10,955 bases of DNA from Jaaginema sp046541115. GTDB taxonomy: Bacteria > Cyanobacteriota > Cyanobacteriia > Cyanobacteriales > Spirulinaceae. The notes under the pieces are model-generated. The model saw nothing but the letters and a program-made list of their open reading frames with translations, had not been told where the DNA came from and searched no databases. How positions within the stretch are numbered: the stretch's first letter is position 1; each line of letters begins with the position of its first letter. Both the position numbers and the translations under genes were made by a program. Of the stretch, positions 1 to 7,153 are shown in pieces. The stretch is from NCBI GenBank assembly GCA_046541115.1, contig JBKHDX010000167.1, positions 1 to 10,955 of the forward strand, in the 5' to 3' direction.

Positions 1-2738
1 TGCTGTTTGGACTGAATGGGTGCGTCGAGGGCTTTGAGAATACGATCGCGACTTTCGGCTAAATGGGCTTTAGTGTAGAGATCGACATCGTTCCCAAAGC
101 GAGCTAACATCGCATCTAAGCGATCGGCGAGTTCGTTGAGTTGATACCAAGCCAAAGTCCGCGCATCTTCCGGGACGCGAGATTGGCGGAGGGTCATGCG
201 GGTGAGCAAATCTAGGTGTTCTCGCTGTAAGGCGCGGCGAAAGCTAGAAATATTGAGGTTATCCCGATCCGGTTGCCAAATTTCCGTCCAAACGGCTAAT
301 TCTAAGGTTTCAAACAGTTCGGGAAGGGTGAGGGCTTCGTCGGGATTGCTTTTGAGTTCTAATTCCCGCAAGCGATTAAGGCGGTTTTCGTCGAGAAGCG
401 ATCGCAAAATCCGACTTTGGACGAAAAAGACGCGATTGAGGATGGGATAATCTGCCCGACTTCCGGGGGATTGTCCCCAGTGATTCCAGCGAGACGGCGC
501 AAGGCGGTTGAGTAAATCTGGGGAAAAGCCAAAGGCATCTTGAGCGAAAACGTACTTTTGCAGGGCTTCTAGGGCTTCTCGCTGTTGCGTGGCTGAAACG
601 GATTCAAAGGGCAAGCGCGGATCGCCAGGACGGGAACGATTAAAGGATTGACCGCCAACATAATTGGATAATAACAACGCCTGACGGAAATAGTAGTTAA
701 AAATCGTTGTAAACTTGCCTCGCAGTTCACTGTAGGAATCTCCCGTGACGGGATAGCGTTTTTCGAGGGTTTCCCACATCAAACGGGCATTATCCATTTG
801 CAGTTGGGCGTATTGTAAAATGTCGCCACTGAGGTCAAAAACATTCACTTCTGGGTCGTGAAAGCCCCGCACATCTTCATCGGTAGCATAAGCTAATTCC
901 GGGTCGGGCGATCGCGCCGCAATCCGTTGGAGAAAGCGGTTTTCGGCCTCAGAGAATTTCTCACCGCTAGGAGTATAACCGTATTCAATCGCCCATTGAT
1001 CGTAAGGCCCCACCAAAACGGGATAATAATCCCCTTGGGTTTTGCCCGGAGGTGCGAGATTCACCGCCACATAATCCATCACCGAGCTTACCATGCCTTT
1101 ACTGCGGGTGAGGGCGCGATCGTTGAGGTTGTCGGGATGATGGAGGGTACTGCCGTGGAAGTTGTGCCGCAAACCCAAAGTATGGCCGACTTCGTGGGCG
1201 ATCAGGTAATGTAAAAACTGGCTGATATATTCCTCCCCATCTCCTACTGCATCAATTTGAGGCAAGAGAGACATCCCCAAAGCCCCGACGCTGATTTGCT
1301 GTTTTGCCCCCAACCCAAAGCATAAATCCTGTTCGACAGCGAGTTGATGCACAAAGGGCGGTAAAGCCTGGGTTTCTGAAGTCTCATTTTCGGTAATCAT
1401 TGCCCCGATGTCGGGAATTTCTAGATTTTCGTGACAAAGCTGTGATGTGGCGTTACTTTGCGGGCGATTTTCCGCGAGGGCTTCATAATTGCCTCGGGCC
1501 CAGCGCACCACATTGGCATCAATCACGATGTCTGCATCGAGAATTTGTCCGGTGAGGGGGTTAACGTGGGAGGGGCCAATACCGAGGAAAGCGGAACTCA
1601 GGGAACTCGACCAGCGAATGGTGTTGTAACGGGCATCGGCGGGTTGCCAATCGGCATCATCGGGCATTTGTCGGGCTTCTATGGCGTTTTGAAAGCCTGC
1701 TTGCTCAAAGGCTTTGTTCCACATCAAAATCCCGGATTTGACGGCTTCTCGGTACTCTAACGGGACGGTGTTTTCGATCCAGAAGACGATGGGTTCTTTG
1801 GGAGGGGAAAGTTCGGCGTTGGGGTCGCTGGGTTCGAGATGCCAGCGATTGATATAACGGATAAAGTTGTCGGGATTGTCGTTGGGGGAAAGGTTTTGAT
1901 AAGCGGTGAGAAAGTAACCGATTCGTTCGTCGGCTAATCGGGGAACATAGCCGTTATTTTCCGGCAGGGCAACCATGCTGTAGTGTACGGACAGGTTAAA
2001 GGCGCGAGAGTCGGGTAAGGTGGGAAGATTGGTAAAGAGGGCTTCGCTACCTTTGGCAACATAGCCGTAGGTGGTTTCGATTTCGACGTTTTGCGGGAAA
2101 ACTTGGGCTTCGTTGAAGTAGGTTTTGTCGGAGTCGAGGCTATAGCTTGCACCGAGTAAAAAGGGGAGAGAAGCGGTTAAGCCGGGTAAGTCTTCCCCAG
2201 AGAGGAAAATTTTGCTTAAATCGATGAGATAGCTGTTATTTTTGGAGTTTTCGCTGATAATATCCAGGGAATATAATACCGAGTCGCTAAAGGAAGCTTG
2301 CGATCGCGCCGCGATTTCATCGTTTTCTCGCGCTCTAAAGTTAACATTGGGACGTTCAAATAAAATGCGATCTTGGACTTTGCGAAAGCGAAAGATAAAC
2401 TCATTCAAGGATAAACCGTTGAGTAGGTAACCGTCTCCAATGCCCCGCGAAAGGGTCATAATGCACAGATAGTTTTGATTGAGTTGTTCGGGCTGAATCT
2501 CTAGATAAAGTTTGCCTTTGCTTTTGTCCCGATACAGGCTAAACAAGCCTTTGAGGTGTTCCATCCCAGAGATGCTTTCCTCAAAAGATTTGGAACGTGC
2601 AGACGCAAATAAAGCTGATTGTCGGGTGGGGCTGTCTTGATTTTGCGCGGCTGTGGGAAGACTCGCTTTTACCCCAAACAACCCCGTCCACAAAAATAAT
2701 CCAAGCAGCAAGCAAAGCCAAAATTTACGCTGATTCAT
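1..2738 (-). CDS. Exported zinc-dependent metalloprotease, DUF5117/DUF4953 type (C-terminus cut by window edge)
   Basis: The frame is open without a stop for about 912 codons from the ATG at 2738 to the left edge, so the C-terminal end is missing, probably only a short piece. The N-terminus (MNQRKFWLCLLLGLFLW) is a basic stub plus a hydrophobic core, a Sec signal peptide, so the protein should act in the periplasm or outside the cell. Residues 515-525 read HEVGHTLGLRH, the metzincin-type HExxHxxGxxH zinc site: ligands His515, His519 and His525, catalytic Glu516. A Met-turn-like SVMDY follows with Met554. The stretch before the zinc site (GPSHVNPLTGQILDADIVID) is typical of large bacterial metalloproteases annotated with DUF5117 and DUF4953 domains. 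Substrate and role are not known for most members. It is divergent from sbcC across a 235-bp spacer. Family assignment is by motif and remembered similarity; the protease call is strong, the domain names less so. Confidence 0.88.
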   Translation of the reverse strand, partial: MNQRKFWLCLLLGLFLWTGLFGVKASLPTAAQNQDSPTRQSALFASARSKSFEESISGMEHLKGLFSLYRDKSKGKLYLEIQPEQLNQNYLCIMTLSRGIGDGYLLNGLSLNEFIFRFRKVQDRILFERPNVNFRARENDEIAARSQASFSDSVLYSLDIISENSKNNSYLIDLSKIFLSGEDLPGLTASLPFLLGASYSLDSDKTYFNEAQVFPQNVEIETTYGYVAKGSEALFTNLPTLPDSRAFNLSVHYSMVALPENNGYVPRLADERIGYFLTAYQNLSPNDNPDNFIRYINRWHLEPSDPNAELSPPKEPIVFWIENTVPLEYREAVKSGILMWNKAFEQAGFQNAIEARQMPDDADWQPADARYNTIRWSSSLSSAFLGIGPSHVNPLTGQILDADIVIDANVVRWARGNYEALAENRPQSNATSQLCHENLEIPDIGAMITENETSETQALPPFVHQLAVEQDLCFGLGAKQQISVGALGMSLLPQIDAVGDGEEYISQFLHYLIAHEVGHTLGLRHNFHGSTLHHPDNLNDRALTRSKGMVSSVMDYVAVNLAPPGKTQGDYYPVLVGPYDQWAIEYGYTPSGEKFSEAENRFLQRIAARSPDPELAYATDEDVRGFHDPEVNVFDLSGDILQYAQLQMDNARLMWETLEKRYPVTGDSYSELRGKFTTIFNYYFRQALLLSNYVGGQSFNRSRPGDPRLPFESVSATQQREALEALQKYVFAQDAFGFSPDLLNRLAPSRWNHWGQSPGSRADYPILNRVFFVQSRILRSLLDENRLNRLRELELKSNPDEALTLPELFETLELAVWTEIWQPDRDNLNISSFRRALQREHLDLLTRMTLRQSRVPEDARTLAWYQLNELADRLDAMLARFGNDVDLYTKAHLAESRDRILKALDAPIQSKQ

Positions 2739-2859
2739 GTCTCAATCTTTAACGGTGCGATCGCGTTCTATTCCTATCTAGTTTAGTCTTTCGTTTCTGA
2801 TTCTAGGGACTTTTGTCTAGACTCGGTGGAGGTGTTTTAGTGTTGTCTAAAAAATCAAT

Positions 2860-2899
2860 ATTTGCGTGCCGCTACGCGGATCCTGTAGGGATCGCAAAT
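2860..2899. repeat. Small palindromic element with two hairpins inside an outer stem
   Basis: An outer 7-bp inverted repeat, ATTTGCG (2860-2866) and CGCAAAT (2893-2899), encloses two further hairpins. These are CCGC-TAC-GCGG (2869-2879) and GATCC-TGTAG-GGATC (2879-2893). The inner hairpins share G2879, and the second overlaps the outer stem at C2893, so all three cannot form fully together. It lies in the spacer between the divergent metalloprotease and sbcC genes, closer to sbcC. It resembles the REP-like palindromes scattered through cyanobacterial intergenic regions. Whether it affects either gene is unknown. Confidence 0.6.
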
Positions 2900-2973
2900 T
2901 TTCTCGGCAACAGACTTACAAGAATGCAAATGTATTGCTACAAATAAATGAATAACCCTTAATAATTAGTTGA

Positions 2974-5900
2974 ATGATCCCCCTACAGTTGACCTTAAAA
3001 AACTTCCTGAGTTATCGCGATGCAACCTTAGATTTTCGCGGCTTGCACACTGCTTGCGTTTGTGGGGCTAATGGTGCAGGAAAGTCATCTTTACTCGAAG
3101 CGATTACTTGGTCAATTTGGGGGAAAAGCCGCGCGGGAAGCGATGAAGATGTCATTAAAGCCGGTACAAAAGATGCGCGGGTTGATTTTACTTTTATCAG
3201 CAATAATCAAACTTATCGCACTATCCGCACTCGTCGTAGGGGGCGATCGCAAAGCTTAAGCTTTCAGGTGAAAACCGAATCCGGGGATTTTCAATCTTTA
3301 GATGCGAAAGGGGTACGGGAAACCCAAAAATATATCGAAGAAACCCTAAAGTTAGATTACGATACTTTTATCAATTCAGCTTATTTGCGTCAAGGCCAAG
3401 CAGATAAGTTTATGAACGAAAGTGCCAGTAAACGGAAGGAAGTTTTAGTAAAATTACTTAATCTAGACCGTTACGACGATTTAGCCACAAAAGCGAAAGA
3501 TAATTCTAAACAATACAAAGGTAAAGCCGAACAACTCGAAATTCAACTGCAATCCCTAACGCAACGGTTAGACACTCGCAGTCAAATCGAACAAGAGTTA
3601 AAAGTGATTAACCAAGAGTTCGCGCAACGCCAAAAGCAGCAAGAAACCCAGCGACAGGAATTACAATCTCTGCAAACCCTAGATCGCGATCGCCAAAATC
3701 TCCAGCAACAATATCAATGGCAACAGCAACAATGCCATAATCTAGAAGACGATGGTAAACGTGCCGCTCAAGAAGTCAGTCACCTCGAAAAGCAAATTTC
3801 GCAACTGCAACAACTGATCCAACAAGCCCCAGAAATTACCCAAGCTTATCAACAGGGGCTACAGTGGCAAGAAGAAGAAGAAAGCCTTGGCAAAAAATTT
3901 CAAATCGAACGAGACACCCAACAAAAACGCCACCAACTCGAACAACAACTCAACCAAAAACTCAGCGAATTAAACTTAAAACTCCATCAAAATCACGATC
4001 GGCGATCGCGTCTTTTGCAACAAGAAACCGAAAACCAAGAACTCCTCAATAGCGCTTCAAATGTTGCCGCAGGGCTGCAAAAACTCCAAGAAGCCCGTCA
4101 ACGGCTACAACACCTTGATAACATCCAAATCCAAGTTTCCCCCCTGCAAAAACGACAAAACGAACTTCAGCGCGAAATCGATCGCACTCGCGCTCAACTC
4201 ATGGCTAGAATTGACGAACTCGATCGCACGGAAAACCAGTACCAAGAAGACTTAAGCCATTTTCCCCAACGACGCAAACAAATCCTCGAAGTAGACGCTC
4301 AAATTCGTCAACTGGACAACCGCAAAGTCTATCAAACCCGCTTACAAGAAAAAGAACGAGAAAGACTGCATTTTCGGGAAAGACTGCAAGAAAATCAGCG
4401 TACCTACGAACAACAAATCGAGGAACTTCAACAAAAACTAACTTTACTGCAAAAACAAGATGCAGTTTGTCCCTTGTGCGATCGCCCCCTCGACGAACAT
4501 TACCGCAACCATGTCATCGAAAAAACTCAAAACAGTCACGAAACCACCCAACAAAATATCTGGGTAATTCGCGAACAAATGGCAACCTGCGAGCGCGAAT
4601 TACAGGTGTTACAGCAAGAATATCAAGAAATTTCTCAGCAATTACAACCTTATAACACCCTACTGCAAGAACGGGGTCAACTGGAAGCTTGGCTCGAAAA
4701 TAGCTGCGAACAACAAGAGCGATTGCAAGAAATTCAGGAAGAAAAAGCCGAAATCGAAGAAAAAATGAGCTTGGGACAATACGCCCTCGATTGTAACGCC
4801 GAATTGCAGAATATTGAATCAAAACTGCGAGATTTACAATACGACGAGCAAACCCATTCCCTCGAACGAGGGGAGGTAGAACGCTGGCGTTGGGCTGAAA
4901 TCCAAAACGCAAAGCTAGAAGATGCCCGTCGTCGTCAAGAAAAGCTAGAAGCAGAAAAACCGCAGATTGAAAGCAAAATTGAACAATTAACCGCAGAAAT
5001 AAGCAAATTGAAATTAAATTCACCTTTAAAACAAGAAATTGACCGCTTAGAAACAGAAATTCGCGAAATTGGTTACGATCGCGATCGCCACGATTTCCTC
5101 AGAAAAGAACTGCGTCAATTTCAAAACCATTCCCTGCGCTATCATCAACTGCAACAAGCCGAAAAAGACTTACCCCCCTATCAAGAAAAACTGCAAAATA
5201 GCCAACAACAACTCGAAGCCAAACGACGAGATTATGCCACTTATCAAGAGCGCTTAAAAGACTTACAAAATCAACTTAATCAAACCACCGATCGCAGCCA
5301 GATTATCCAAAACTTAAACGATCAAATCAATCAACGGCGGCAAGAAATGGACAATTTAATCATGAAAAAAGGGCGCTGCGAACAACAACTGCATCAACTC
5401 GATAACGTCAAAACTGAATACAAACAAATCGAAGAAACCTTAAAAGAAACCCGCAAACAATACCGCATTTATCAAGAATTAACCCAAGCCTTCGGGAAAA
5501 ACGGCATTCAAGCCCTAATGATTGAAAACATTTTGCCCCAACTCGAAGCCGAAACCAATCAAATTTTAGCCCGCTTAACTGGAAATCAATTTCACGTTCA
5601 ATTCTTAACCCAAAAACCCAGTAAAAGTGGTTCTAAAAAGAATACAAAATTAATCGATACCCTCGAAATCGCGATCGCAGATGTCAACGGTACAAGGGCT
5701 TATGAAACCTATTCCGGAGGAGAAGCCTTCCGCATTAACTTCTCCATTCGTCTGGCTTTAGCCCGCTTACTCGCACAACGATCGGGTACTTCTCTACAAA
5801 TGTTAATCGTCGATGAAGGTTTTGGTACACAAGACGCGGAAGGATGCGATCGCCTCATTGCTGCCATTAACGCGATCGCACCCGATTTTGCCTGCATTCT

Positions 5901-5997
5901 CGCTGTTACCCACATCCCTCAATTCAAAGAAGCTTTTGCCACTCGCATTGAAGTTTCTAAAACCAAAGATGGTTCGCAACTTTTCCTTTCCAACTAA
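2974..5997 (+). CDS. sbcC: SbcC, SMC-like ATPase subunit of the SbcCD DNA nuclease
   Basis: SbcC pairs with the nuclease SbcD (bacterial Rad50-Mre11) and uses ATP to open hairpins and blocked double-strand ends during repair. At 1007 residues it has full family length. The N-terminal ATPase half carries Walker A GANGAGKSS (31-39). Two long Gln/Glu-rich coiled-coil arms (about 170-490 and 510-830) flank a zinc hook, CPLC, at 499-502, very near the middle. The C-terminal half has the signature YSGGE (913-917), Walker B LIVDE with Asp947 and Glu948, and the H-loop VTH (His980). All ATPase motifs are intact. The zinc hook and high Gln content point to SbcC and away from chromosomal SMC. No Shine-Dalgarno precedes the ATG, but the usual SbcC opening (MIPLQLTLKNFLSY) starts there. 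No sbcD lies beside it in the window, so the partner must be elsewhere. Confidence 0.96.
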   Translation: MIPLQLTLKNFLSYRDATLDFRGLHTACVCGANGAGKSSLLEAITWSIWGKSRAGSDEDVIKAGTKDARVDFTFISNNQTYRTIRTRRRGRSQSLSFQVKTESGDFQSLDAKGVRETQKYIEETLKLDYDTFINSAYLRQGQADKFMNESASKRKEVLVKLLNLDRYDDLATKAKDNSKQYKGKAEQLEIQLQSLTQRLDTRSQIEQELKVINQEFAQRQKQQETQRQELQSLQTLDRDRQNLQQQYQWQQQQCHNLEDDGKRAAQEVSHLEKQISQLQQLIQQAPEITQAYQQGLQWQEEEESLGKKFQIERDTQQKRHQLEQQLNQKLSELNLKLHQNHDRRSRLLQQETENQELLNSASNVAAGLQKLQEARQRLQHLDNIQIQVSPLQKRQNELQREIDRTRAQLMARIDELDRTENQYQEDLSHFPQRRKQILEVDAQIRQLDNRKVYQTRLQEKERERLHFRERLQENQRTYEQQIEELQQKLTLLQKQDAVCPLCDRPLDEHYRNHVIEKTQNSHETTQQNIWVIREQMATCERELQVLQQEYQEISQQLQPYNTLLQERGQLEAWLENSCEQQERLQEIQEEKAEIEEKMSLGQYALDCNAELQNIESKLRDLQYDEQTHSLERGEVERWRWAEIQNAKLEDARRRQEKLEAEKPQIESKIEQLTAEISKLKLNSPLKQEIDRLETEIREIGYDRDRHDFLRKELRQFQNHSLRYHQLQQAEKDLPPYQEKLQNSQQQLEAKRRDYATYQERLKDLQNQLNQTTDRSQIIQNLNDQINQRRQEMDNLIMKKGRCEQQLHQLDNVKTEYKQIEETLKETRKQYRIYQELTQAFGKNGIQALMIENILPQLEAETNQILARLTGNQFHVQFLTQKPSKSGSKKNTKLIDTLEIAIADVNGTRAYETYSGGEAFRINFSIRLALARLLAQRSGTSLQMLIVDEGFGTQDAEGCDRLIAAINAIAPDFACILAVTHIPQFKEAFATRIEVSKTKDGSQLFLSN

Positions 5998-6036
5998 TAT
6001 TAATAGCCCCAATTTTTTCCATAAACTTTTAATCGC

Positions 6037-6059
6037 GTAGGGTGGGCATCGCCCACCAT
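6037..6059 (+). repeat. Palindromic REP-like element, left copy of an inverted pair
   Basis: The core GGTGGGCATCGCCCACC (6041-6057) is a 7-bp perfect stem with a three-base loop. The whole 23 nt is the exact reverse complement of 6296-6318. It begins 40 bp after the sbcC stop and is followed by a moderately T-rich stretch, so it may also act as the sbcC transcription terminator. GTAGGGTGGGCA-type palindromes of this sort are common between cyanobacterial genes. Confidence 0.75.
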
Positions 6060-6131
6060 TCTTTACTTTAATCCTATTCCTTCTAAATCAGACTAAACCC
6101 TATTTGAATTTACTGTTTATTCCATTAACCC

Positions 6132-6185
6132 GCCCACAGATTAAAATCTGGGGCTAACGAGAGAAAAGTCCGTGAAAGCGGACTT
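6132..6185 (+). repeat. Double-hairpin intergenic repeat
   Basis: Two hairpins sit 11 bp apart. The first pairs GCCC (6132-6135) and CAGATT (6137-6142) with AATCTG (6145-6150) and GGGC (6151-6154), with one bulged A. The second is AAGTCCG (6166-6172), a six-base loop, and CGGACTT (6179-6185). Paired motifs of this form, a GCCC...GGGC stem followed by an AAGTCCG...CGGACTT stem, recur in many cyanobacterial spacers from memory. Function is unknown. Confidence 0.6.
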
Positions 6186-6233
6186 AAATAATAATTGAGA
6201 TGCAATTTCCAAATTTGATATTAAATTAAAACT

Positions 6234-6251
6234 GTAGCGCTATAGCGCTAC
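6234..6251. repeat. Perfect 18-bp palindrome
   Basis: GTAGCGCTATAGCGCTAC equals its own reverse complement over 18 bp. Thirteen bases of its left part (CTGTAGCGCTATA, 6232-6244) recur as a direct repeat at 6338-6350. It could be a dimeric protein-binding site or a mobile palindrome. Nothing in the sequence decides between them. Confidence 0.6.
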
Positions 6252-6295
6252 GATCGTGGCTTGGGACATCAAGTGTTGAGGCTCAAAGCTATCTT

Positions 6296-6318
6296 ATGGT
6301 GGGCGATGCCCACCCTAC
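6296..6318 (-). repeat. Palindromic REP-like element, right copy of an inverted pair
   Basis: These 23 nt are the exact reverse complement of 6037-6059 and contain the same 7-bp stem hairpin. The similarity stops abruptly on both sides. With the left copy it forms perfect terminal inverted repeats around a 282-bp segment. No target-site duplication is visible outside the pair. Confidence 0.75.
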
Positions 6319-6337
6319 ACAATGTTCTAATGTTTGG

Positions 6338-6350
6338 CTGTAGCGCTATA
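6338..6350 (+). repeat. Partial direct copy of the 18-bp palindrome
   Basis: CTGTAGCGCTATA is identical to 6232-6244, the left two thirds of the palindrome about 100 bp upstream. It still contains the inner palindrome TAGCGCTA. It lies 32 bp before the ATG of the LysE-family gene, a position where it could bind a regulator. That role is only a possibility. Confidence 0.5.
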
Positions 6351-6382
6351 TAATCCTTATTCCAATAACTTTTAAAATTATA

Positions 6383-7012
6383 ATGTCAATCCAAAGCAGC
6401 ATGACATTTAGTACAATCTTTGCCTTATTTAGCGCAATGATTATCTTAGCCGCCCTACCCAGCGTCAGCGTTTTAGCCGTCGCCACTCGTTCTGCTACCT
6501 CCGGTTTTAAACAGGGAATTTTTACTACATTGGGTATTGTCGCAGGAGACATTATTTTTATCTTAATTGTCCTGCAAGGCTTAGTGCTGCTCGTCAATAA
6601 CTTTGGCAACTTATTCAGTCTAATTAAATATCTAGGTGCAGCTTACTTAATCTTTCTAGGAATCCGTTTATTTCGCGCAAAGCCCCAAACCCTAGACATC
6701 GAAAAAAAACAAAAATCCTCTACCTTTGCCAGCTTTCTCACCGGGCTTTCCATTACCCTAGCCGACCAAAAAGCGACCTTATTTTATCTCGGTTTTTTCC
6801 CGGCTTTTCTCGATCTAACTCAAATCACCTGGGGCGACACTTTAATTATTATTGGTATTACAATATTGGCAGTAGGAGGAGTTAAGCTGATTTATGCCTT
6901 TCTCGCCCTCAAAGCCAGACAACTCATCAATCCCCAAACCAATCGCAAACTCAACATTCTAGCAGGCTCAATGATGATAGTTGCAGCCCTATTTCTACTC
7001 ATTAAAAATTAA
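6383..7012 (+). CDS. LysE/RhtB-family translocator (small-molecule exporter)
   Basis: The 209-residue product is a hydrophobic inner-membrane protein with about six membrane segments (roughly 8-32, 46-70, 77-98, 118-142, 152-176, 190-207), the usual size and layout of LysE/RhtB exporters of amino acids and related compounds. Family landmarks are the RS..SGF.QG loop (36-45), G.v.GD (51-56), LGAAYLIFLGIRL (84-96) and a GL.iTLADQKA..FYLGFFPAF block (121-142). The PGP after the first membrane segment of classical members is PSV here (26-28), and the usual NPK is DQK (128-130). Both variants fit a cyanobacterial subfamily I recall, so this is not decay. The substrate cannot be inferred. The ATG at 6383 gives full length, but Met7 is an equally plausible start and neither has a clear Shine-Dalgarno. 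It is convergent with queD. Confidence 0.88.
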   Translation: MSIQSSMTFSTIFALFSAMIILAALPSVSVLAVATRSATSGFKQGIFTTLGIVAGDIIFILIVLQGLVLLVNNFGNLFSLIKYLGAAYLIFLGIRLFRAKPQTLDIEKKQKSSTFASFLTGLSITLADQKATLFYLGFFPAFLDLTQITWGDTLIIIGITILAVGGVKLIYAFLALKARQLINPQTNRKLNILAGSMMIVAALFLLIKN

Positions 7013-7063
7013 ATTTATTAGGGGCAATTACGATTTGATATTGTGTCGCTAAAACGTAAAATT

Positions 7064-7082
7064 GGGCGGGGAAACCCCGCCC
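7064..7082. repeat. GC-rich hairpin element, probable bidirectional terminator
   Basis: GGGCGGGG (7064-7071), AAA, then CCCCGCCC (7075-7082) make a perfect 8-bp stem. It sits between the convergent LysE-family gene and queD, a good place for a terminator, although no clear U-tract follows on either strand. Its reverse complement, extended to GTAG, recurs with one change in the 8554-8576 hairpin. It is therefore a dispersed element as well as a local structure. Confidence 0.65.
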
Positions 7083-7089
7083 CTACACA

Positions 7090-7153
7090 CCGATTGCCGA
7101 TTGCCTACTGCCAAAAAGCTGATAACTGTTGACTGTTGACTGATAACTGATAA
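7090..7153 (-). repeat. Heptanucleotide repeat array A, overlapping the 3' end of queD
   Basis: Read on the plus strand, the block divides into 7-nt units: CCGATTG twice, CCTACTG, CCAAAAA, one extra G, then CTGATAA, CTGTTGA, CTGTTGA, CTGATAA, CTGATAA. Read on the minus strand the units are TTATCAG and TCAACAG, followed by GGCAG and GGCAATC-like units and then the 7064-7082 hairpin. This is the same module order as array B at 8491-8576. Short tandemly repeated 7-mers are known from filamentous cyanobacteria. The unusual point is that 7105-7153 is translated as the end of queD. Confidence 0.85.

Larger units (their letters stand above)
5998..6382. other. Repeat-filled intergenic region between sbcC and the LysE-family gene
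   Basis: This 385-bp spacer shows no credible gene on either strand. It holds four kinds of short palindrome, listed separately: a 23-nt element in two inverted copies that bound a 282-bp segment (6037-6318), a double hairpin at 6132-6185, an 18-bp perfect palindrome at 6234-6251, and a partial copy of that palindrome at 6338-6350. The remaining sequence is AT-rich. Any promoter of the downstream gene should lie near its right end, but I see no convincing -35/-10 pair. Confidence 0.7.

Noticed and set aside
927..1760. Plus-strand open frames of about 95-100 codons in the metalloprotease region
   Set aside because: The minus strand is open for 912 codons here and encodes the zinc site. The plus frames are shadows and show no motif.
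2935..2963. Possible sbcC promoter: TTGCTA, 17 bp, CTTAAT
   Set aside because: Each box matches the consensus at only four of six positions, and AT-rich spacers give such matches by chance. It would also leave almost no leader before the ATG. Not strong enough to annotate.
4514..5023. A 169-codon open frame on the minus strand inside sbcC
   Set aside because: It lies entirely within the SbcC coiled coil, on the opposite strand. It has no recognisable domain, and its hydrophobic, Arg- and Phe-rich make-up is what antisense of Gln/Glu-rich codons gives.
6037..6318. Insertion sequence
   Set aside because: There is no transposase frame inside and no target-site duplication, so only inverted repeats can be claimed.
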